A stretch of 64,000 bases of DNA, taken from positions 1-64,000 of the forward strand of contig NZ_JAODNV010000013.1 of assembly GCF_025398195.1 (NCBI RefSeq), read 5' to 3'. Positions 10,254-18,187 of this stretch are shown here, one piece after another. Source of the stretch: Chelativorans petroleitrophicus (GTDB lineage: Bacteria; Pseudomonadota; Alphaproteobacteria; Rhizobiales; Rhizobiaceae). The position numbers and the translations under genes are program-made. Positions within the stretch are counted from its first letter, which is position 1. Each line of letters begins with the position of its first letter. The notes beneath the pieces were generated by a model, which did no database searches, had not been told where the DNA came from, and was given only the letters and a program-made list of their open reading frames with translations.

Positions 10254-10994
10254 CTAGAGTTGAAGCCGCGAGCGGATTTCATAGCGATCGCCGCGCATGG
10301 TTGAGACCGTGTACTCGAACGGTCCGCGCGCATCCGATGTTATGCGCTGCACGATGAAGGCTGGGCTGCCCGGCTCCACTTCCAGCAGCGGCGCATCTTC
10401 GGCGGACACGGTTCCAACGCGATAGATTTCCCGCGCCACCCGCGGCGAAATTCCAAAGCGCGTCTTCAGTGTCTCGTAGAGCGAAAGAATGGGTTCCCCA
10501 ATATCGAGAAAGCCCGGAACGCGTGCCGTTGGCAGGAAGGCTGTCTGTATGCCCATCGGCTGATTGTTGCCTGCACGTAACCTTCGTATCTTTATAACCG
10601 GTTCGCCCTCGGCAATCTCGAGGGCGCTGGCCACATCCGGGGAAGCGGGAAACTCCGCGAGTTCGAGAACCCTGGAGCCGACGACGAGGCCCCGCTCAGC
10701 CATCTCCTGCGTGAAGCTGGTCAGCCCGCGGATGCCGGCTGTCACGGTCGAAGTCCGAACGAACGTGCCGCGGCCGTGCTCCCGCCTGAGCAGGCCGGCT
10801 TCCTCGAGATTGCGCAGTGCGTGGCGTATGGTGATGCGGCTGACTCCCAGCAGCCCGCAAAGCCTGCCTTCGTTGGGAAGCTGAGTCCCGTCAGGCCAGG
10901 TGCCATTGGCTATGAGCGAGCGCAGGGTCTGTTCCGCCTGGTGCCAGAGCGGTTCGGGTCGCGAGCGGTCTACGGGCCTTATGTTGATCGTCAT
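10254..10994 (-). CDS. GntR/HutC-family regulator with UTRA domain
   Basis: Regulator of 246 residues. The N-terminal winged helix-turn-helix (residues about 15-80) contains LPNEGRLCGLLGVSRITIRHAL and REHGRGTFV. The C-terminal UTRA effector domain follows (residues about 95-240). This architecture is shared with NagR/YvoA and DasR, which sense glucosamine-6-phosphate or GlcNAc-6-phosphate. Its ATG overlaps the ROK kinase stop (ATGA). It probably represses both the operon containing it and the divergent nagB-like/nagA pair, with the 24-base palindrome at 15007-15030 as a candidate target. Confidence 0.87.
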   Translation of the reverse strand: MTINIRPVDRSRPEPLWHQAEQTLRSLIANGTWPDGTQLPNEGRLCGLLGVSRITIRHALRNLEEAGLLRREHGRGTFVRTSTVTAGIRGLTSFTQEMAERGLVVGSRVLELAEFPASPDVASALEIAEGEPVIKIRRLRAGNNQPMGIQTAFLPTARVPGFLDIGEPILSLYETLKTRFGISPRVAREIYRVGTVSAEDAPLLEVEPGSPAFIVQRITSDARGPFEYTVSTMRGDRYEIRSRLQL

Positions 10995-11860
10995 GGGTTA
11001 CCCCGCCAGATTGGATGACCGCGCGCGGCAAGTCCCGCACCCGTGAGAGCGGCGCGCGGCCCGAAATGCCCTGGCGCAAGCCTGACGTCGCGCAGATGCG
11101 GCGGGAGATGTCTGGTCAAGGCAGGTCGCAAGAGCGGTTCAAGCACCTCGAAACTGTCAGCGACGCCGCCCGTGAAAATGACCAAAGAAGCTCCTGTAAG
11201 CGCCACCGCTCCCGCAAGTGTGGTGCCCAGTGCCGTCATCGGAGCTTCCAGTGCCGTGCGCGCATTGCCGTCACCGCTGCGCGCACGGGAGACAAGGGCT
11301 GCTCCGTCCGGCAAGCCATGGCGTGCCGCTAGCCGGTCGAGTGCGGTTCCTGAAGCCATTCGCTCCAGCCAGCCGTGCGCCGGATGTCCGCCATCGGACG
11401 GGTCGGCGCAGGCCCAGCCAAACGATGTGGCTGCGCCTCCCTGGCCCCGCACAACGCGGCCATCCGCCAGCACCGCCGAGCCGATGCCGGTTCCGATCGC
11501 AAGCAGAATGGCGTTCTCCGCCTGGCTCGCGGCTCCGCCGGCGGCCTCGGCAAGCAGGGAGAAATGGGCATCATTGCCCAATGTCAGGTGGACATCGGGA
11601 AACAGCGCGGCGAAATCGACGCCGTCGAGGTAAGGCAGGTTCGGTACCCACGTGCTGACGGTTCCGCGTGCCAGGCCTGGAATCGCCACTCCCAGCTTCG
11701 TCGCCTCATGCTCGCGGAGCAACGTTTCGACCCTGTCGCGAAATTCCTCGAGTGTCGCCGGCGCCTTCCAATGGCCGACAGGGGAGGGTTCCAGCGCATC
11801 GCCGTCTACGAGGCCGGCGCGCATATTGGTTCCGCCGAGATCGATCGCAAGCACCCTCAT
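10991..11860 (-). CDS. ROK-family sugar kinase (N-acetylglucosamine kinase-like)
   Basis: Predicted 289-residue kinase with the ATP-binding start LAIDLGGTNMRAGLVDG, catalytic Asp in GNDAHFSLLAEA, and LAIGTGIGSAVLADG. The usual ROK zinc site (CxCGxxGCxE) is absent; the corresponding stretch reads DGGHPAHGWLE, so the cysteines are gone while the trailing acidic residue and LERMASG remain. It overlaps the permease gene upstream and the GntR gene downstream by four bases each. Neighbours point to GlcNAc, glucosamine or a related sugar as substrate, but this is inference. Confidence 0.82.
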   Translation of the reverse strand: MRVLAIDLGGTNMRAGLVDGDALEPSPVGHWKAPATLEEFRDRVETLLREHEATKLGVAIPGLARGTVSTWVPNLPYLDGVDFAALFPDVHLTLGNDAHFSLLAEAAGGAASQAENAILLAIGTGIGSAVLADGRVVRGQGGAATSFGWACADPSDGGHPAHGWLERMASGTALDRLAARHGLPDGAALVSRARSGDGNARTALEAPMTALGTTLAGAVALTGASLVIFTGGVADSFEVLEPLLRPALTRHLPPHLRDVRLAPGHFGPRAALTGAGLAARGHPIWRGNP

Positions 11861-12717
11861 CCCTTCACTCCGGAACTGACGATGCTGTCCACGAAGAAAC
11901 GCTGCAGGAAGACGAAGAGCACCAGCGGCGGCAGCACCGCGAGCGTGGCGCCGGCCATCACCAGTCCCGTGTTCATCGCCCCGCGATTGTAGGAAAGCAG
12001 CCGCCCCAGGCTGAGCACGATGGGATAGTCCGCGCTATTGCCCTGAAGCACCGTGAGCGGCCACAGATAGGTGTTCCAGTGATAGACGAAGGCGAACAGC
12101 GCCAGCGCGGCAATCGCCGGCACCACGGCCGGGGCCACCACGGAAAACACGATGCGAAGCTCGGATGCGCCATCGACCCGCGCCGCATCGATCAGCTCGT
12201 CCGGAACACCGGCAATGAACTGGCGCATCAGGAAGATGCCGAAGGCATTGGCCAGATTCGGCACGATCACGCCGATCAGGCTGGCATTGAAGCCCATATA
12301 GGTGACGAGCCGGTAGAGCGGGATCAGCGTGACGATTGGCGGCAGGAACATGGTGGCGATCATCACCGCAAACAGCGTGTCCCGTCCGCGGAACTGGTAT
12401 TTGGCGAAAGCATAGCCGGCCATGAGCGAGGTCACGAGGATACCGGCCGTCGTCGTCGTTGCTATGAGGAACGAATTCCAGAACGACCGCTGCGCATCGA
12501 TTACTTCGGCCACCTCGCGATAGGCGGAAAGATTTGGCGTGGCGGGGAACCAGACCGGCGGTGTCTGCATGCTTTCGGCCGGGGTTTTCAGGCTCGAAAG
12601 CACCATCCACACCAGCGGAAACGCCGCAATCACTGCAATCGCGATGATCAGCAGCAGGATCAGCCCATCTGCCGCGCGCGGGTTCGGTCCGCGGAAAAGG
12701 GTGGAGCCGTCCCGCAT
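11857..12717 (-). CDS. Carbohydrate ABC transporter permease, MalG-type
   Basis: Inner-membrane permease of 286 residues with six hydrophobic segments and the EAA-like docking loop DAARVDGASELRIVFSVVAP near residues 180-199. It follows the MalF-type gene by one base and overlaps the ROK kinase by four, so it is translationally coupled in the amino-sugar operon. It would form a channel with the product of 12719-13609. No ATPase gene lies in this operon. Confidence 0.88.
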   Translation of the reverse strand: MRDGSTLFRGPNPRAADGLILLLIIAIAVIAAFPLVWMVLSSLKTPAESMQTPPVWFPATPNLSAYREVAEVIDAQRSFWNSFLIATTTTAGILVTSLMAGYAFAKYQFRGRDTLFAVMIATMFLPPIVTLIPLYRLVTYMGFNASLIGVIVPNLANAFGIFLMRQFIAGVPDELIDAARVDGASELRIVFSVVAPAVVPAIAALALFAFVYHWNTYLWPLTVLQGNSADYPIVLSLGRLLSYNRGAMNTGLVMAGATLAVLPPLVLFVFLQRFFVDSIVSSGVKG

Positions 12718-12718
12718 G

Positions 12719-13609
12719 TCAGCGCTCCTCCTTCTGCCGTGCCATCGCGAATATCAGCACGATGATCACGATCAGCGAGAGCATCAGCATGACCGCCATC
12801 GCAGAGCCCAGGCCGCCCTGCGCGCGCTCGATGCCGACACGGCGAATGTGAAACGTCAGCACATTTGTGGAGTTGGCCGGCCCGCCTTGCGTAATAAGCA
12901 CCACCGGCTCGAACACCTGAACGGCGTTGATGACGGCTATGACGGAGCTGAACAGCAGCGTGCGGCGCAGCAGGGGAAGCGTGATGCCAAAGAATTCCTG
13001 CATGCGGTTGGCCCCGTCGATGCGCGCCGCCTCGTACAGGGAGAGGGGAATTTGGGTCAGGCCGGCAATCACCAGCACCGTGAAATAGCCTATCTGCTGC
13101 CAGACGTTGAGGATGACGAGCGAGAACAGGGCCGTATCCGGCGATGAAAGCCATGGCTGTGGACCGATGCCGATCCAGGACAGGATCTGGTTTATCGGAC
13201 CCTCGGTCGGCGAGTAGAGCTTCGACCAGACCAACGCCACCGCGATCATCGGGACCATGTAGGTCGAGAAAAGAATTGTCCGCAGCACCTGGCCACCGGC
13301 AACCCGCGTCTGGTGGACAAGCAGTCCGAACAGGACCGACAGCGGCAGGATGATCACGACGGACAGCACGGTGTAGACGGCCGTGTTGAGGAAGGCACGC
13401 CTGAAGTCGCGGCCGACGGAGATTGGTCCGAACAGATCCTCGTAGTTGCGAAGTCCGACGAAACGCGCGGCCCCGAAACCGGTCTGGGTGGACCAGTCGT
13501 GGAACGACAGCCAGACAGTCAGAACGATGGGCACGAGGATGAACACCGAGATCAAGGAGATCGCGGGTGTGAGCATCAGCCAGGGCGAGCCGAAATGAGA
13601 GCGTCTCAT
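12719..13609 (-). CDS. Carbohydrate ABC transporter permease, MalF-type
   Basis: Membrane permease of 296 residues starting at the internal ATG at 13609 (MRRSHFGSPWLMLTPA). A longer in-frame start at 13666 adds 19 residues, has no ribosome site, and would almost touch the preceding stop. The docking loop is EAARIDGANRMQEFFGITLP. It is predicted to import an amino sugar or short chito-oligosaccharide together with the MalG-type partner and the binding protein at 13674-14954. Confidence 0.87.
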   Translation of the reverse strand: MRRSHFGSPWLMLTPAISLISVFILVPIVLTVWLSFHDWSTQTGFGAARFVGLRNYEDLFGPISVGRDFRRAFLNTAVYTVLSVVIILPLSVLFGLLVHQTRVAGGQVLRTILFSTYMVPMIAVALVWSKLYSPTEGPINQILSWIGIGPQPWLSSPDTALFSLVILNVWQQIGYFTVLVIAGLTQIPLSLYEAARIDGANRMQEFFGITLPLLRRTLLFSSVIAVINAVQVFEPVVLITQGGPANSTNVLTFHIRRVGIERAQGGLGSAMAVMLMLSLIVIIVLIFAMARQKEER

Positions 13610-13673
13610 TGGTTCAGGGCCGGGGGACTTAAGGCGCGCCTGCAAGAGGCGAGGCGCGCCCCGCACTGCATCG

Positions 13674-14954
13674 CTACTGCGCCGCGCGCTCGAGGATGGA
13701 GACGGCGTCTGCCTGCGCGTTCGCCTGGGCTTCCTCGGCGGTGATCTGGCCGTACTGGAGCTGTTCGATCACCTGCTGCAGTGCCTCGGAAAATTCCTGG
13801 CCGCCAAGCACGATGGGGAAAGCCTGCGCGTCGGCGAGCGTCGACACGTAGCCTTCGAGGAACGGCCGGTTGAGAGCGTCGCTATAGGCCTCGATATCCG
13901 AGTTGCGCGACGGCAGGATACCCATCGACTGTAGGATGTCGGCCATCGCGGACGCGCCGTTCTTGCCGGATTCCGGCCCATTGAGCCAAACCAGAAAATC
14001 CCAGGCCGCTTCCTGCTCGGCCGGGGTAGCCCCCGCATTCACCACGGTCTGCCAGGAATAGGAGATGGAGCGCGGCGCATCCCCGCTCGGACCCACCGGT
14101 ATCGGTGCGGTGCCGATATTGTCGAAGTCATCCCCCATGCCGCCCTTGAGCGCGCTTTCCCACCAGTTGGCCATGATGATCATGCCCGTCTTGCCGGAAA
14201 CGAAATTGTCCAGGTAAGGGCCGGTGGTATTGGCGTCGGCGGTACCCATCGCCGCGACGGAATAGCCTTCCTTGATCATCGTCTCGTAGAGCTGGAATGT
14301 TTCGAGCGCCTCTTTGCTGTCCAGTAGAGGTTTGCCATCGGCAATGAGCTGACCGCCGTTGGAGACGAGCAGCGAGGCAAATGGGTGGACGACACCCGCG
14401 GCCCAGGAATTGATCATGCCAAAACCTTGCTGGCCGGCCGATAAGTCGGTCAGCTTCGCGGCGGCGTCTTTCAGCTCATCCCAGGTCTTGGGTGGCGCGG
14501 CGATGCCCGCTTCCTCGAAGAGCGCCTTGTTGTAGTTCAGAGCATAGACATTGACCTCGTTCGGAATGCCGTAGATCGCTCCATCCACGCTGGCGGCAGC
14601 GGCGATGCCGGCCGGCCAGTTGTCGGAAACTTCCTTCGCAACATTCTCCGGAGCCGGCGCCACGAGGCCATCCTTCACCAGCGCCGGCAGCCACAGATCG
14701 TAGATGCTGGCGATCGTCGTCCCGTCCGTGCCGCCCGAGCGGATCGTGGTGAGCAGGTCGCCGAAGGGCACCGCACGCACCGAGATCGTCACGCCGGGAT
14801 GCTCCGCGCTGTAGGCGCTCGCGGCCTCTTCGAGCAGTGCCACCGTATCGGGCGCCCAATGCGTCAAATAAGTAAGCTGCACATCCTGCGCGTAGGCGGT
14901 CAGCGGCATCATCGTGGCCGCAGCGGCGATCCAGACTCTGGAAATTGCGTTCAT
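13674..14954 (-). CDS. Extracellular solute-binding protein, amino-sugar ABC transporter
   Basis: Periplasmic binding protein of 426 residues with a signal peptide (hydrophobic residues 6-20, cleavage near AYAQ|DVQ). It has a family 1 solute-binding fold with segments such as YGIPNEVNVYALNYNKALFEEAG and MIIMANWWESALKG. GGGAGAA lies just upstream of the ATG. It is the first gene of the leftward operon and is divergent from the nagB-like gene. GlcNAc, glucosamine or chitobiose are reasonable ligands given the surrounding nagA, kinase and isomerases. This is inference. Confidence 0.87.
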   Translation of the reverse strand: MNAISRVWIAAAATMMPLTAYAQDVQLTYLTHWAPDTVALLEEAASAYSAEHPGVTISVRAVPFGDLLTTIRSGGTDGTTIASIYDLWLPALVKDGLVAPAPENVAKEVSDNWPAGIAAAASVDGAIYGIPNEVNVYALNYNKALFEEAGIAAPPKTWDELKDAAAKLTDLSAGQQGFGMINSWAAGVVHPFASLLVSNGGQLIADGKPLLDSKEALETFQLYETMIKEGYSVAAMGTADANTTGPYLDNFVSGKTGMIIMANWWESALKGGMGDDFDNIGTAPIPVGPSGDAPRSISYSWQTVVNAGATPAEQEAAWDFLVWLNGPESGKNGASAMADILQSMGILPSRNSDIEAYSDALNRPFLEGYVSTLADAQAFPIVLGGQEFSEALQQVIEQLQYGQITAEEAQANAQADAVSILERAAQ

Positions 14955-15006
14955 GATAGTTCTCCCTGGAAAATCGTACCTGGCGGTGGTGCTCGAGTGT
15001 TCCCAA

Positions 15007-15030
15007 ATAGGTTATAACAACATAATCTAT
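15007..15030. promoter_or_regulatory. 24-base palindrome in the amino-sugar divergent promoter
   Basis: Between the divergent binding-protein gene (start 14954) and the nagB-like gene (start 15115) lies ATAGGTTAT, six bases, then ATAATCTAT. The arms are inverted repeats with one mismatched pair. It is AT-rich against a GC-rich background and is the obvious operator candidate for the GntR/UTRA regulator encoded at 10254-10994. It does not match the Streptomyces DasR consensus, so specificity would be lineage-specific. Confidence 0.6.
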
Positions 15031-15114
15031 TCGATGTAAATCGCCGGTCTGTGGGAATGGAATTTTCGGGCCGGTTGTGCCACAGGCGAGGAAATGACAG
15101 TGAAGGAAACGCAT

Positions 15115-16119
15115 ATGCGCCGCGAAGCCGGGGAAGCGGCGTCTGCCGTCGCCCGGCTGCTGGAGCGCGAGCAGGGTACCATCGGTCGCGTTGCGGAGTT
15201 GATCGCCCAGGCGGCTGGCCCGATCACAAGCGCGGCGCGCGGCTCTTCGGACCATGCCGTCACCGCTTTCAAATATGCCTGCGAGATCCTGCTAGGCCGC
15301 CCGGTCGCCTCGGTCGGCCCGTCCGTCGCCTCCGTCTATCAGGCCAGGCTCAGGCTTGATGGCGGCGTGCATCTGACGGTGTCGCAATCGGGCGCAAGCC
15401 CGGACATCGTCGCCCTTCAGGCTGCGGCGGCGCGTGGCGGCGCGACGACCATCGCCGTCGTCAACGTGGCTGACAGCCCGCTCGCCCGCGGCGCCGATAT
15501 TGTTGTGCCGCTGCATGTGGGCGAGGAAAAGAGCGTGGCGGCCACCAAGAGCTATATCGCATCCTGCGCCGCCTTGTTCGCCATCGTGGCCCGGGCGGCT
15601 CAGGATGAAGGGCTGCTTGCGGGGCTGTCGCAGCTTCCGTCTGCCCTCGAAGCGCTGCCGCCGGGCATCGAGGACGAACTGGCGGACGCGATTTCCCGCG
15701 CCGGATCGCTCTACGTCACGGGAAGGGGACCGGCCTTCGGTATTGCGCTCGAGGCCGCGCTCAAGACGAAGGAAACGGCCGGCGTCCACGCCGAAGCCTT
15801 TTCGGTTGCGGAGCTGATGCACGGGCCGCTGCAACTTGTGAAAGGCGGCTTTCCCGTCGTGGCCTTTGTTTCCGATGATGCCTCGCGCCAGAGCACGCTT
15901 GCTGCCATCGACCGGCTGCGGGATCTCGGCGGCAGGGTAACGCCGATCTCGACGCTCGATCTCGCAGGCGGCTTGCGCATACCCTCGACCGGCCACGCCT
16001 TCACGGATGGGCTGGTGGCCGTTCTGGCATGGTATCGCGCGGTGGAACTGGCGGCGCGTCTCAAGGGGCTCGATCCCGACCGCCCGGCCAACCTGAGGAA
16101 AGTGACGGAGACGATATGA
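15115..16119 (+). CDS. GlmS-like SIS protein, probable glucosamine-6-phosphate deaminase (NagB-II type)
   Basis: Protein of 334 residues consisting of two SIS domains like the isomerase half of GlmS, without the glutaminase domain. Motifs include ARGSSDHAVTAFKYACE, VSQSGASPDIVALQ, EEKSVAATKSY and ALKTKETAGVHAEAFSVAELMHGP. This architecture is the NagB-II type, which converts glucosamine-6-phosphate to fructose-6-phosphate and ammonia. The ATG at 15115 has AAGGA seven bases upstream; the ATG at 15094 is poorly spaced. Its stop overlaps the nagA start (ATGATGA), so the two are coupled. Confidence 0.85.
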   Translation: MRREAGEAASAVARLLEREQGTIGRVAELIAQAAGPITSAARGSSDHAVTAFKYACEILLGRPVASVGPSVASVYQARLRLDGGVHLTVSQSGASPDIVALQAAAARGGATTIAVVNVADSPLARGADIVVPLHVGEEKSVAATKSYIASCAALFAIVARAAQDEGLLAGLSQLPSALEALPPGIEDELADAISRAGSLYVTGRGPAFGIALEAALKTKETAGVHAEAFSVAELMHGPLQLVKGGFPVVAFVSDDASRQSTLAAIDRLRDLGGRVTPISTLDLAGGLRIPSTGHAFTDGLVAVLAWYRAVELAARLKGLDPDRPANLRKVTETI

Positions 16120-17261
16120 TGAGCCGGCTGGCGATCTGCGGCGCGCGCCTTTTCGACGGCACTGCGTTTCGGGACGGTCACCATCTCGTCATCGAGGACG
16201 GCCGGGTCGTTGCCGTAAAGCCGGGGGAGCCCGAGGCGGGAATGCCGGTCCGCCACCTCGAGGGCGGCATTCTGGCTCCGGGCTTCATCGACGTGCAGGT
16301 CAATGGCGGCGGGGGCATCCTGCTCAACGACGACCCATCTCCTGGTGGCCTCGCCCGCATAGCCAGCGCTCACCGGCCGCATGGGACGACGGCACTGCTG
16401 CCCACGCTCATCACGGATACGAAGGAACGTCTCCTAGCAGCAATCGAGGCAGTGGCGGGCTCTTCCGTTGCCGGCGTGATCGGTCTCCATCTGGAGGGGC
16501 CGCATCTCGATCCCGCCCGCAAGGGCGCCCATCGGGCCGATCTCATGCGGCCGCTCGGGGATGACGACGTCGCGCTTTACATCGAGGCGAAGGAGCGGCT
16601 GGGCATTCTGCTTTTGACCGTCGCGCCGGCGAACGCACGGCCGGAAGCTGTGCGCAGGCTGACCGAGGCTGGCGTGATCGTGTCGATCGGACACGCGAAC
16701 TGCACCGCTGAGGAGGCTGACGCGCTGTTCGATGCAGGCGCGCACGGCGTCACGCATCTCTTCAATGCGATGAGCGGGCTTACGCATCGCGAGCCGGGGC
16801 TGGTCGGCGCGGCATTGTCGCGCGGCGATGTGTGGGGCGGCTTCATCGCGGATGGCCACCATGTCGATGTGCGCGCACTGAAGATCGCGCTCAATGCCAA
16901 GCAGGGGCCGGGCCGGCTTTTCCTCGTGTCCGACGCGATGGCTCTGGTGGGCAGCGATTCAAATACGTTCCTTCTCAACGGGCGCGTGGTGCGGCGCGAT
17001 CGCACCGGCTATTGTCCGAAACTCACGCTGGAGGACGGAACGCTTGCCGGCTCCGACACGAACATGGCCTTGTCGGTGCGGTTCCTGACTGAATGGGCGG
17101 GCGTACCGTTGGAAGACGCCCTGCGCCGCGCGACGGCCGATCCGGCTGATTTCCTGGGAGTAGGGCACCTGCGCGGCCGCTTCGTTCCCGGTGCCTGCGC
17201 CGACTACGTGCATCTTTCGGAAACGGGCACGGTGCTTGCTGTTTCACGCGGAGAGGCGTAG
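16116..17261 (+). CDS. nagA: N-acetylglucosamine-6-phosphate deacetylase
   Basis: Amidohydrolase-family enzyme of 381 residues that removes acetate from GlcNAc-6-phosphate. Visible marks are APGFIDVQVNGGGG (Gln and Asn in place of the HxH metal pair, as in E. coli NagA), LHLEGPHLDPARKGAH with the metal-binding Glu, IGHANCTAEEAD, THLFNAMSGLTHREPG, and the catalytic Asp in LVSDAMALVG. ATG codons at 16116 and 16119 both overlap the upstream stop. Together with the SIS deaminase, kinase and transporter it completes a GlcNAc catabolic route to fructose-6-phosphate. Confidence 0.93.
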   Translation: MMSRLAICGARLFDGTAFRDGHHLVIEDGRVVAVKPGEPEAGMPVRHLEGGILAPGFIDVQVNGGGGILLNDDPSPGGLARIASAHRPHGTTALLPTLITDTKERLLAAIEAVAGSSVAGVIGLHLEGPHLDPARKGAHRADLMRPLGDDDVALYIEAKERLGILLLTVAPANARPEAVRRLTEAGVIVSIGHANCTAEEADALFDAGAHGVTHLFNAMSGLTHREPGLVGAALSRGDVWGGFIADGHHVDVRALKIALNAKQGPGRLFLVSDAMALVGSDSNTFLLNGRVVRRDRTGYCPKLTLEDGTLAGSDTNMALSVRFLTEWAGVPLEDALRRATADPADFLGVGHLRGRFVPGACADYVHLSETGTVLAVSRGEA

Positions 17262-17293
17262 CGGACACGCCGCCTCGCCGTGTTCCCCCGCAG

Positions 17294-17322
17294 AAAAAAC
17301 CCTTTCGCCGTGGGCGAAAGGG
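17294..17322 (-). terminator. Rho-independent terminator of the FliJ-like gene
   Basis: A perfect 10-base-pair stem, CCCTTTCGCC at 17300-17309 and GGCGAAAGGG at 17313-17322, has a three-base loop. On the minus strand it is followed by six T residues (complement of the A run at 17294-17299). It lies downstream of the leftward FliJ-like gene. On the plus strand no T run follows, so it is mainly a leftward terminator. Confidence 0.8.
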
Positions 17323-17390
17323 GGATTCGATTATGCTGTGAACTCGGTTTCCGCCGCGTCCGACGGTCGCTCGGGTTTCGAGGCGAGAGG

Positions 17391-17759
17391 TCAGCCGGTC
17401 ATCGCCCGGGCGGAGACGCTCTCGCGCTTCGCGTCCCGGGATTCGAGGGCTTCGGCCTTGCGCAGTTCGGCCTCCGCCTCGGCAAGCTCGGTCTTCACCT
17501 GTTCCTTCTGCTGAAGGAGCTCGGCCTTGGAGGTTCTGAGATTGTCGCGGCGCAGCCTGGCGGCCTTGGCGAAGGTCGGATAGGCGAAATGGTTCTGGTC
17601 GGTGATGCCTGACTTTGCCTCTTCGGCGGCGATTTGGGCCTCCAGTTCGGCGGCCATGCGGTCGAACTCGTTGATCATGGCATCGAGTTGAACGATCCGG
17701 CGGCGCTTCTCGTTCACCTGAAACTGTTTCAGCCGGACCATATTCTCTCGTGCTTTCAT
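17391..17759 (-). CDS. fliJ: FliJ-like flagellar export coiled-coil protein
   Basis: Small protein of 122 residues that is almost entirely charged helix (heptad-rich segments VRLKQFQVNEKRRRIVQLDAM and LLQQKEQVKTELAEAEAELRKAEAL). Size, composition and location beside ctrA match the alphaproteobacterial FliJ-like proteins, which act as a chaperone or stalk component of the flagellar type III export ATPase. The start at 17759 has GGAG upstream; longer in-frame extension upstream looks non-coding. No other flagellar gene is nearby, so the name is by family resemblance. Confidence 0.72.
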   Translation of the reverse strand: MKARENMVRLKQFQVNEKRRRIVQLDAMINEFDRMAAELEAQIAAEEAKSGITDQNHFAYPTFAKAARLRRDNLRTSKAELLQQKEQVKTELAEAEAELRKAEALESRDAKRESVSARAMTG

Positions 17760-18187
17760 GCTCCAACTCCCACAAGACGCGGACGCGAAACTCCAGCCCT
17801 GTATCAATGTCCCCCTTCGCGCCATGCACGCCATATGCCCGGATTTGGAAAACAAAATCCTAAGTCCCCATCCGGGCGGTAACCATTCGTTTACGGGCAT
17901 TGTTAATCATAAGACCGATGACTTAAGGCACGGTAAAGATTTCCTGACGGTCACGGGCCTTAAGGCCCGGTTCCGGAAGCGGAAATCGGGCCGCAGGCTG
18001 GGAGTCACGGGAAATGAATCAATTTTTGGATTCAACGATGTATCAAGAGAAGCTGAAAAGCGATCTTAGCGCTTGCAAGGGCGAATCAGGATTTGTTAAC
18101 CATTAGCTGGCAGCTTCCGATTCAGGTGGACACTGCCACGGCCGGAATGCCCGTCAGATGCGGCTCGTCGGCGGAAAGGGGAATAAG
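17760..18187 (+). promoter_or_regulatory. ctrA upstream region with GANTC cluster and CtrA-like boxes
   Basis: This 428-base divergent gap holds no gene. Five GANTC (CcrM methylation) sites fall in its last third, at 18002, 18016, 18029, 18083 and 18119. CtrA-like motifs are GTAA-CCATTCG-TTTA at 17879-17893 (one mismatch in each half of TTAA-N7-TTAA) and a perfect TTAACCAT at 18096-18103. Additional TTAA words occur at 17903 and 17923. In Caulobacter the ctrA promoter is controlled by CcrM methylation, GcrA and CtrA itself, so similar control is likely here. Exact promoter positions were not resolved. Confidence 0.65.

Noticed and set aside
11668-12765. 365-codon plus-strand frame
   Set aside because: Antisense to the ROK kinase and MalG-type permease, both of which have family motifs.
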